From positions 1-12,345 of the forward strand of contig CAYRRA010000131.1 in NCBI GenBank assembly GCA_964426355.1: a DNA stretch of 12,345 bases, given 5' to 3'. Of the stretch, positions 6,910-12,345 are shown piece by piece (the stretch's first letter is position 1; every line of letters starts with the position of its first letter). The position numbers were made by a program, and so were the translations under genes. Origin of the DNA: JAJFTV01 sp964426355. Its GTDB lineage: Bacteria; Chloroflexota; Anaerolineae; Anaerolineales; Anaerolineaceae. A model generated the notes under the pieces. The model ran no database searches and was not told where the DNA came from. It was given only the letters and a program-made list of their open reading frames with translations.

Positions 6910-7650
6910 ATGAACAAGTTCAATCAATTCCTGTTTACTGCCGCCCAGACCTTCTACCCCAGACCGACGATTCTCTTCACAGAAGAACCTGATTTTTCCG
7001 AGCCCGTGATCTTTGTAGCCAACCATGAGAAAAATTACGGACCCGGCATCATGCAGCTTTTCTTCCCCATCACCTACCGCCCCTGGGTTATCCATCGTAT
7101 GCTTGAGCCGGTTACTTGCCGCGAGTATATCTGCACGGCTTTTTTTGAAGAACGGTTGAATCTGCCTGCCCCGTTCAGCCGTTGGATTTCCGGTTGGATT
7201 GAGCCGCTTCTGCTCAACCTGATGCACAGCATGCACCCCATTCCGGTTTTCCGCGACCAGCCGAGCCAGATTGCACAAACATTCAACGACAGCCTGTCTG
7301 CGCTTGAAAATGGCGAAAACCTCCTCATCTTCCCCGAAAACGGAAAAGCCATCCCTTATTCCAGCCGGGTAAAAGACTTCTATACTGGTTTTATTTATCT
7401 CGCCCGACTGTATCATCGAAATACCGGCAAGCGGTTGGCGTTTTATCCTGTTTCCATCAATCCACGCCAGAAAACCATCTGCGTGGGCAAAAAGGTGCGC
7501 TTCAATCCCGCAGAAGAATACCCGCAGGAGCGTGAGCGCATCCGTCAGCACCTGTTGAGACAAATCGATGCATTGTATGAAACACCCTGGAACCAACCTC
7601 ATACCCGGCGCACAACAACCCTGACAACGCCCATCGACCAGGCTTCATAG
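6910..7650 (+). CDS. Divergent PlsC-like acyltransferase with altered HX4D motif
   Basis: 246 residues, similar in size to the gene before it and reading as a member of the same acyltransferase fold: FVANHEKNYGP (35-45) as block I, a block-II-like stretch ending HPIPVFRD (109-116), LLIFPENG (138-145) as block III and FYPVSI (178-183) as block IV. The catalytic motif is changed: His39 is kept, but the position of the Asp in HX4D is Gly44, and FPEG is FPEN. It may use another residue, act on a different acceptor, or be a non-catalytic partner of the upstream enzyme. The start ATG has GGA six bases upstream, directly after the stop codon of the first acyltransferase, so the two are co-transcribed. 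The last ~20 residues (TRRTTTLTTPIDQAS) look disordered. I see no clear terminator within the first 100 bases downstream. Confidence 0.75.
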   Translation: MNKFNQFLFTAAQTFYPRPTILFTEEPDFSEPVIFVANHEKNYGPGIMQLFFPITYRPWVIHRMLEPVTCREYICTAFFEERLNLPAPFSRWISGWIEPLLLNLMHSMHPIPVFRDQPSQIAQTFNDSLSALENGENLLIFPENGKAIPYSSRVKDFYTGFIYLARLYHRNTGKRLAFYPVSINPRQKTICVGKKVRFNPAEEYPQERERIRQHLLRQIDALYETPWNQPHTRRTTTLTTPIDQAS

Positions 7651-7801
7651 ACCTCGTTGGATTCTAAAAAAAAGAAGCTGTGGAAATGGTGACCTGTGGT
7701 TGGTAATGGGGAAAGTGGAGAATTGAGAAAAGAGAGTCGTGGGGTGGTAATCCGTTGCCAAACACCGCAGGTATGTAGCCCCAGCGGGACGCCGTTTTAC
7801 A

Positions 7802-7824
7802 GCCGGAAGGATTTATCCTCCGGC
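7802..7824. repeat. Bulged hairpin (possible REP-like element)
   Basis: GCCGG pairs with CCGGC and AGGAT with ATCCT, giving ten base pairs with one bulged A and a two-base centre. It is GC-rich at its base and has no T-run on either side, so a terminator is unlikely. A short palindromic repeat is a reasonable alternative, but only one copy is visible in this window. Confidence 0.35.
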
Positions 7825-7901
7825 GGATGAGGACGAATCACTTTCGCTATGAGATAAATCTCTTTATCACCGCTGTAAGATCAATCCGGCTAATCCCTCA
7901 C

Positions 7902-7934
7902 ACAAAAACAGAGGCTGCCTTTTTAGACAGCCTC
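7902..7934 (-). terminator. Probable rho-independent terminator (distal) of the phosphorylase operon
   Basis: GAGGCTG (7911-7917) and CAGCCTC (7928-7934) form a perfect 7-bp stem. Read on the minus strand the hairpin is followed at once by TGTTTTTGTG (7901-7910). It lies about 120 bases past the phosphorylase stop and could serve as a backup to the nearer hairpin. Confidence 0.55.
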
Positions 7935-8011
7935 CCAGTAAGACATGCAGACAATTCTTGCGAAAAACACCCGCCCCGCCAGCCAACAGGGATCGGAGAT
8001 CCCCTGTGAGC

Positions 8012-8048
8012 AAAAAAAGCCCGTTCCGCGAGGGTCTCTGACCCTCGC
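8012..8048 (-). terminator. Probable terminator (proximal) after the nucleoside phosphorylase
   Basis: A perfect 8-bp stem, GCGAGGGT (8028-8035) with ACCCTCGC (8041-8048), has a five-base loop and begins only four bases past the stop codon of the phosphorylase gene. On the minus strand a T7 run follows (8012-8018), but nine bases separate it from the stem, longer than ideal. It may be a weak terminator or an mRNA 3'-end stabiliser. Confidence 0.5.
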
Positions 8049-8052
8049 CCCA

Positions 8053-8856
8053 TCACAGTTTCGCTTTTGCCTGGTCCTGTTCGTACAGCACGCGCACCAC
8101 CTCGCAGCCAAACTGCGCCAGCCGGTCGATGTGATCATCGCCATGTTCGATATCTGCCTCTGGGTCAAACTCGCCGGTCTCGCCCGTTACCTTGAGCACG
8201 TTGTCCAGCACGACGGAGATACCGCCAGCGCGCAAACCCCACGCGCGCGCCAGCACAAAGATCACGCTGGCTTCCATTTCAGCCGCCACCACGTTGAGCC
8301 GCTTAAGGTCTTCAAAATGGTCGCGCCAGTTGGATTGCCAGAAATGATTGAAAGACGAGCCCGGTCTCGGATGACAGGCGTAAAAGGTATCCGCTGATCG
8401 GGTGGTGCCCACGTGATAGCGCACGCCCAGCCGGTCCCCGGCGGTAATGCAAGCCTGCACCACCTGGTAATGTGCCGCAGCAGGGTATTCCGGCGGGGCA
8501 TACAGATGAGAAGCACCATCGTAGCGCATGGCGGAATCAAAGATGGCTATATCGCCATTGGCAATATGATCCTGAAAAGTGCCACACGTACCTATGCGAA
8601 TAAAGGTAGTCGCTCCCACGCGCGCCAGCTCCTCCAACGCAATTGCTGTGGAGGGGCAACCAATACCGGTGCTGGTGCAGGTGATTGGCGCACCCTGATA
8701 GCTGCCGGTATAGGTCACGTATTCGCGGTTGTCTGCCAGCAAATGGCTTTCATCCCAATATTTTGCCACCTTCGCGACGCGCTTGGGGTCACCAGGCAAA
8801 AGAACATAAGGAGCGACATCGCCGGGTTTCAATTTGATATGGTATTGTGTTTGCAT
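8053..8856 (-). CDS. Nucleoside phosphorylase, uridine phosphorylase-like (NP-I family)
   Basis: Cytosolic enzyme of nucleoside salvage, 267 residues, close to Udp length. NP-I phosphorylases split nucleosides with phosphate into base and ribose-1-phosphate. Visible motifs: phosphate-binding LLPGDPKRV (Gly22, Asp23, Arg26); STGIGCPSTAIALEEL (62-77), the Udp/PNP signature; FIRIGTCG, with Arg87 and Thr90 near phosphate; DGASHLYAPPEYPA (113-126); SADTFY (154-159); and the ribose-binding AAEMEAS with Met194 and Glu195. The order and spacing match E. coli uridine phosphorylase. One difference: where Udp has Gln166 and Arg168 contacting uracil, this protein has His162 and Arg164, so the preferred base is uncertain. 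The start is supported by AAAGGA (8865-8870) eight bases upstream. It lies 63 bases after the methyltransferase gene in the same direction, so it is probably the last gene of that operon, followed by hairpin terminators. Confidence 0.88.
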   Translation of the reverse strand: MQTQYHIKLKPGDVAPYVLLPGDPKRVAKVAKYWDESHLLADNREYVTYTGSYQGAPITCTSTGIGCPSTAIALEELARVGATTFIRIGTCGTFQDHIANGDIAIFDSAMRYDGASHLYAPPEYPAAAHYQVVQACITAGDRLGVRYHVGTTRSADTFYACHPRPGSSFNHFWQSNWRDHFEDLKRLNVVAAEMEASVIFVLARAWGLRAGGISVVLDNVLKVTGETGEFDPEADIEHGDDHIDRLAQFGCEVVRVLYEQDQAKAKL

Positions 8857-8919
8857 GGTCTAAATCCTTTGCAAGAAAAAGCGGTTCAAAACAGGGCGAA
8901 CCAAATGCTACGTAAAAAA

Positions 8920-9687
8920 TCATGACATTTTAAACTCCAAAACCAGTTCCGGTCCAGAACCATACGGTTCACCGTGATAACCGCCCCAACGTCCAACGAT
9001 CTCGAACCCGTGTGCGCTCACCAGTTCGACAAACGAATCCGGGTAATAACAGCGCATGACAATCTTCAATACCGCTTCATCCAGTTTTTCACCGTTGAGA
9101 AAGCGGCGGTAGATCAGTTCCGGGTATAAGACAAGCCGGTCGGCGTCCATGCGGGCATTATGACCGTAACAAACAACCGTATCTTCGCCCAGTGCGTTCT
9201 CCCAATAGAATACCTCTTCGTGGTTCACCCAGCTTGCCCGCAGTCCATCCGGGTCGCGGTAGGGATGGAAAACATTGAGCACACAGTGCCCGCCGGGTGC
9301 CAGGTGAGATCGAATACACTGGAATAAACCATCCACCTGTTCATCGCTCTCCAGGTTCTGCAGAACGCGGAAAGGTGCAATGATCCAATCAAAGGTTCGC
9401 CCCAACGCAAAATCCGAGATATCGCCCTGCAGCACCTGAACCTTCGTCGGCGGGAATTGTGCCTGTGCAAGCCGTTTCCGGCAGATATCCAACATGGCTT
9501 CTGAGAGGTCTATGCCCTGGATGAAACCGCATTGCTCCGCCAGTTCCAGGGTGATGCGCCCGGTGCCACAGCCCAACTCCAGCACATTCGCTCCCGCGGG
9601 GATCAACCTTTTATAAAAAGGGATGTCATCAGGAAAGTCTGAATTGAGATCGTAATACCTGGCAGCTTCTTCGCGGATATCCATCAT
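8920..9687 (-). CDS. SAM-dependent class I methyltransferase
   Basis: 255 residues. SAM-binding motif I is VLELGCGTG (35-43). The acidic residue after strand 2 is Asp60 in GIDLSEAM, the motif II region has GDISDF (88-93), and the post-motif LAPGGHCVLNVF (129-140) is typical of Methyltransf_25/11 enzymes. The C-terminal part (YPDSFVELVSAHGFEIVGRW) is a common ending in this family, which methylates small molecules. The acceptor cannot be inferred. The ATG at 9685-9687 overlaps the hydrolase stop codon as ATGA; a second ATG directly follows (9682-9684) and could be the real start. There is no clear Shine-Dalgarno motif, only an A-rich stretch, so translation probably depends on coupling to the hydrolase gene. 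It therefore belongs to the hydrolase operon, although no shared pathway is obvious. Confidence 0.88.
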   Translation of the reverse strand: MMDIREEAARYYDLNSDFPDDIPFYKRLIPAGANVLELGCGTGRITLELAEQCGFIQGIDLSEAMLDICRKRLAQAQFPPTKVQVLQGDISDFALGRTFDWIIAPFRVLQNLESDEQVDGLFQCIRSHLAPGGHCVLNVFHPYRDPDGLRASWVNHEEVFYWENALGEDTVVCYGHNARMDADRLVLYPELIYRRFLNGEKLDEAVLKIVMRCYYPDSFVELVSAHGFEIVGRWGGYHGEPYGSGPELVLEFKMS

Positions 9688-11237
9688 TTTTTCTTTTTAC
9701 ACTTTAAAACCGTTTTCCCCAATATGAGCAAAGCCAGCCCACCCAGTGCGCCGAGAACCACATCCTTCTTGAATTTGACGCTCTGTTGGTAAGGGCGTTT
9801 GTAAAAAGTATTCTGCTCAACAAAAATACGGTCCACCTTACCTTCGCTATTCTCACCAAAAAGTGCATTCACATGCATGTCGGCAAACGGTCCTTCCGCA
9901 AACACACCCTCATAATAATTGGGGTCATCCGGGTCTGTTCGATAAATGGGTATACCCTTGCTCGCCGGACCCATCAGCCCGCGTACCGCAAGCTGGTTTT
10001 GTTTGTTGACGAATATTTCAAACTCTCCGCCATGCGAAAGCCAGGTGCGCACATTGGTCAGAAAACCAGGCAGCGGTCCATAGAAACCGCACAGCTCTTT
10101 CCAGCGGTGTACGTCCTGCAACACACCCTTGGGGGGAATATTCTCCACGGGTTCGGGCACCCCTAACAGCCGGTGCATGATTGCCTTTCCAAGCGTATCC
10201 GAAATCATGTTGGAACAATTGGTGAAAACAATCACCGCCAGCTTATCCTTGGGCGCCACGCGGAAGGAGGAAATGAAACCCGTCCAACCGCCGCCGTGCT
10301 CTGCCACCAGGTGATCGCCATATTTTTCCAACCAATAGGTCAGACCGATGCTGTAAACACGCGGATCGGTATCCAATTGCGAGGTCATCATCATTTGCAG
10401 CGTCTCGGCGTTGAGAACACGCCCGTGTTCATTTACCCCGCCGTTCATCAGCGCTGCCGCGTATTTAGCCATCTCATTTACGCTGGAGAAAATTGATCCT
10501 GCTGCGCCGATGATGATGCGCTGATAAGGCACTTTTTCAAATTTGCCTTTCTTAAAGTTATATCCCTGGGCGAACTCTGCGCTTACCCGATCATTGAGCA
10601 GGTAATCGCTTTTGTTCATCCCCAGCACATCCAGCACATGCGAGCGCATATAGTCTTCGAACTTTTCGCCGCTGATATCTTCAACCAACTGCCCCAGCGT
10701 GGCGTAGGCGTGATTGGCATAAGCCCACTTAATACCAGGATAGACCTCAGAGCGCAACCGTCCTTTGTAATACTCACCGAGCGGTACAATTGGCTCATCC
10801 GGGTTTGCCGCAATTTCAAGCTTTCCACTCAATGATTTCAGCGCATCCGGGATCGAGCGCGTCTCGCCAACCCCTGAGGTATGCGTCATCATGTGCCGAA
10901 AGGTGATCTGCGGTGCGTGTGGATCGTCGTGCAATACTTTGTACGTCTTCAGATAAGGGTTGACCGGATCGTCCAGGTCGAATTTTTTCTGCTCCCACAA
11001 CTGCATCAAGCCAATGGTGGTGAAGGTCTTGGAAATCGAACCGATGCGAAAAACCGTTTCGGGTGTCACCGCTTTTTTCTTTTCAATATCCGCCATGCCA
11101 AAGCCCTTGGCATAAACCAATTCACCGTCATAGACCACCCCCACCGCCAAACCAACCGGTGCGTGCTTGTTGAATTTTTCAATCACCAGGGCATCCAGGT
11201 CTTTCAATACTTTCTCAACTGCCGATTTTGTTACCAT
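9684..11237 (-). CDS. Serine hydrolase of the beta-lactamase class C / PBP4* family with C-terminal membrane anchor
   Basis: 517 residues. The PF00144 domain covers about 10-360, with the catalytic SxxK SISK (Ser67, Lys70), the YxN motif Tyr173-Ala-Asn175 and HGG (314-316) in place of the KTG triad, as in class C-like esterases, D-aminopeptidases and D,D-peptidases. A further region (about 375-485, probably beta-rich) follows. The end has one hydrophobic segment (about 492-511) and a KCKKKK tail. There is no signal peptide: the N-terminus MVTKSAVEKVLKDLDAL is charged. The protein thus looks tail-anchored, perhaps facing the cytoplasm. Its ribosome binding site AAGGAGA (11242-11248) is strong. 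It is a close paralogue of the truncated gene to its right (56 bases apart) and overlaps the methyltransferase gene by four bases. The substrate is unknown; true beta-lactamase activity should not be assumed. Confidence 0.9.
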   Translation of the reverse strand: MVTKSAVEKVLKDLDALVIEKFNKHAPVGLAVGVVYDGELVYAKGFGMADIEKKKAVTPETVFRIGSISKTFTTIGLMQLWEQKKFDLDDPVNPYLKTYKVLHDDPHAPQITFRHMMTHTSGVGETRSIPDALKSLSGKLEIAANPDEPIVPLGEYYKGRLRSEVYPGIKWAYANHAYATLGQLVEDISGEKFEDYMRSHVLDVLGMNKSDYLLNDRVSAEFAQGYNFKKGKFEKVPYQRIIIGAAGSIFSSVNEMAKYAAALMNGGVNEHGRVLNAETLQMMMTSQLDTDPRVYSIGLTYWLEKYGDHLVAEHGGGWTGFISSFRVAPKDKLAVIVFTNCSNMISDTLGKAIMHRLLGVPEPVENIPPKGVLQDVHRWKELCGFYGPLPGFLTNVRTWLSHGGEFEIFVNKQNQLAVRGLMGPASKGIPIYRTDPDDPNYYEGVFAEGPFADMHVNALFGENSEGKVDRIFVEQNTFYKRPYQQSVKFKKDVVLGALGGLALLILGKTVLKCKKKK

Positions 11238-11241
11238 AGAT

Positions 11242-11248
11242 TCTCCTT
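11242..11248 (-). promoter_or_regulatory. Ribosome binding site of the complete serine hydrolase
   Basis: AAGGAGA on the minus strand ends four bases before the ATG at 11235-11237. It supports this start and argues against a longer N-terminus carrying a signal peptide, because the 56-bp gap to the upstream gene leaves little room for one. Confidence 0.65.
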
Positions 11249-11293
11249 TTTCAACACACTCATGTTCTACATCATAAAAACCAACTCAAACAA

Positions 11294-12345
11294 TCACTTT
11301 TTTCTTCTCAGCCACTTACCCAGAAGCAGCAGCCCGGTTAAGCCAGCGATGACACCCGATACCGCATTCACCTTGAATCGCAGGCTCTGCGGCTTGGGAC
11401 GTTTATACAATTCATACTGCATCACAGAGAGGCGATCCACAGCCCCCTCGTGGTTCTCGTGAAAGAGCAGCGGAACAGCCATGCCCGCCATGAGCCCGTT
11501 TTTGAATATCCCACGGTATAGCATGGGATCCTCGGCATCAAAGCGATAAACAGGCATACCTTTGGCAAGCGGTCCAAGCAGCGAGCGGATTGCCAGACGG
11601 TTCTGCTTGTCCACAAACACTTCCACCTCTCCCACAAAACTCATCCACAGGCGCAGGTTGCTCAGAAAACCCGGTTTGGGACCGTAGAGCCCTATAAAAC
11701 GCTCCCAATCATGCGGGCGGCTGAGAATAGTTTTCGGTGGAAAATCCGCATCCGGGTTGGGTAGATCCAACAGGCGGCGCGTAATCTCCGCGCCGATCCG
11801 GTCAGGCGCTGCGCTCCCCATATTGGTAAAGACGACCACGCCCAGCCTGTCATGAGGAGCAATCTTCATATCCGAGTTGAAACCCGGAAGTGCCCCCCCA
11901 TGTCCGGCAATTAAATGTCCGCCATAATTTCCCAACCAGAATGCAAACCCAATACTGAACACGCGCGGGTCAGTGGCGATCTGCGAGGTCATCATCATCT
12001 CCAGCGTTTCCGGTTTAAGAATGCGTCCATGTTCGTTTGCGCCGCCGTTCATCAAAGCAGCCATGTATTTCGCCATATCATTGACGCAGGAGAAGACCGA
12101 ACCAGCACCCAGCAGCCGCCGCATCCGAAACGGAATTGGGCAAAAAGAGCCTTTCTTCAACTGATAGCCCTGTGCAAAGGTGTCGCGCACCCGCTCGCTG
12201 AACAGGTAATCCGTTTTATACATCCCCAGCGGTTCAAACACATTCGCACGCATATATTCAGGGAAAGGTGTTCCGCTGATATCTTCGATCAATTTTCCCA
12301 GCATGGCGAAGGCATGGTTGGCATACGCCCATTTCTGCCCGGCAG
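11294..12345 (-). CDS. Serine hydrolase of the beta-lactamase class C family, 5' part missing (runs off the right edge)
   Basis: The frame is open to the right edge; an internal ATG at 12302-12304 is not the start, because the residues before it (AGQKWAYANHAFA) match the neighbouring paralogue around its YxN motif. Visible: YAN at about 12317-12325, then HGG in AGHGGALPGF (His codon 11900-11902). The SxxK serine lies beyond the window. From YxN to the stop it is 343 residues, against 345 in the paralogue, and long stretches agree almost exactly (MAALMNGGANEHGR, MMMTSQ, TDPRVFSIG, FAQGY), so this is a tandem duplication. It also ends in a hydrophobic segment (about 11315-11371) followed by a basic RRKK tail. 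It is the upstream gene of the operon within this window. The same uncertainty over substrate applies. Confidence 0.88.
   Translation of the reverse strand, partial: AGQKWAYANHAFAMLGKLIEDISGTPFPEYMRANVFEPLGMYKTDYLFSERVRDTFAQGYQLKKGSFCPIPFRMRRLLGAGSVFSCVNDMAKYMAALMNGGANEHGRILKPETLEMMMTSQIATDPRVFSIGFAFWLGNYGGHLIAGHGGALPGFNSDMKIAPHDRLGVVVFTNMGSAAPDRIGAEITRRLLDLPNPDADFPPKTILSRPHDWERFIGLYGPKPGFLSNLRLWMSFVGEVEVFVDKQNRLAIRSLLGPLAKGMPVYRFDAEDPMLYRGIFKNGLMAGMAVPLLFHENHEGAVDRLSVMQYELYKRPKPQSLRFKVNAVSGVIAGLTGLLLLGKWLRRKK

Larger units (their letters stand above)
7651..8052. other. 402-bp gene-free region with several hairpins
   Basis: No reading frame here looks like protein. From left to right it holds an A8 run just after the acyltransferase stop codon, a G-rich and C-poor stretch on the plus strand (about 7667-7750), a bulged hairpin (7802-7824), a small palindrome GAGATAAATCTC (7851-7862) and two terminator-like hairpins for the minus-strand operon (7902-7934 and 8012-8048). 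A short stem GGGAT...ATCCC lies at about 7989-8003. The composition differs from the coding DNA on both sides, so this may be an accumulation site for short repeats. Confidence 0.6.

Noticed and set aside
6883..7602. Long minus-strand open frame opposite the second acyltransferase
   Set aside because: It mirrors the codon structure of the plus-strand gene, which carries recognisable acyltransferase blocks and a good operon position.
7667..7750. G-quadruplex in the G-rich stretch after the acyltransferases
   Set aside because: G runs are mostly two long and irregularly spaced, with only two G4 runs, so a stable three-tetrad quadruplex is not supported.
8883..8902. Hairpin between methyltransferase and phosphorylase genes
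   Set aside because: The stem is only five base pairs (GGTTC/GAACC) with a ten-base loop and no T-run; chance is a sufficient explanation.
8413..8925. Plus-strand open frame opposite the phosphorylase start
   Set aside because: The opposite strand has a complete, motif-rich nucleoside phosphorylase; this frame shows no domain features.
12302..12304. ATG as start of the right-hand serine hydrolase
   Set aside because: The frame continues to the window edge, and the residues before this ATG match the YxN region of the paralogue, so the gene is truncated rather than short.
1..12345. CRISPR arrays, tRNA or rRNA genes, insertion sequences
   Set aside because: No regularly spaced direct repeats, no cloverleaf-like or rRNA-like sequence, and no transposase reading frame or flanking terminal repeats were seen.

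Overview
The window is bacterial chromosomal DNA, gene-dense and of moderate GC content, with short intergenic gaps, overlapping operon genes and clear purine-rich ribosome binding sites. The gene styles (paired HisKA_3 kinases with NarL-type regulators, an ABC-2 exporter, cytosolic-looking PF00144 serine hydrolases) resemble Chloroflexota of the Anaerolineae type. That assignment is an impression from protein style only; no rRNA or other phylogenetic marker is present.

Layout from left to right. (1) The N-terminus of an Lrp/AsnC regulator runs off the left edge on the minus strand (1-87). (2) A two-gene ABC-2 exporter operon lies on the minus strand (ATPase 1018-1935, permease 287-1021) and ends in a hairpin terminator at 219-255. 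(3) A divergent intergenic region (1936-2148) carries a striking 32-bp dyad at 2011-2042. (4) A two-component pair lies on the plus strand (kinase 2149-3387, regulator 3363-4010). (5) A second pair lies on the minus strand and converges on it tail to tail (regulator 4086-4751, kinase 4762-5952). (6) Divergent from the second kinase are two PlsC-like acyltransferases on the plus strand (6162-6899 and 6910-7650). (7) A 402-bp gene-free stretch holds several hairpins, two of them plausible terminators of the minus-strand operon to its right. (8) A minus-strand run encodes two tandem serine hydrolases of the beta-lactamase/PBP4* type (the first cut by the right edge, the second 9684-11237), a SAM-dependent methyltransferase (8920-9687) and a uridine-phosphorylase-like enzyme (8053-8856).

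How the parts may work together. The first kinase/regulator pair and the ABC exporter share one divergent promoter region with a palindrome, the usual design for a sensor that controls an adjacent exporter (compare LnrJK with LnrLMN in Bacillus). The second pair, divergent from two glycerolipid acyltransferase-like genes, suggests control of membrane lipid composition, by analogy with DesK/DesR next to a desaturase. The island from 287 to 7650 can therefore be read as an envelope-stress and membrane-homeostasis block; this is inference from context. The right-hand operon is less coherent. Its hydrolases share a C-terminal membrane segment with a lysine-rich tail, and the complete one has no N-terminal signal peptide, which is unusual for the family.
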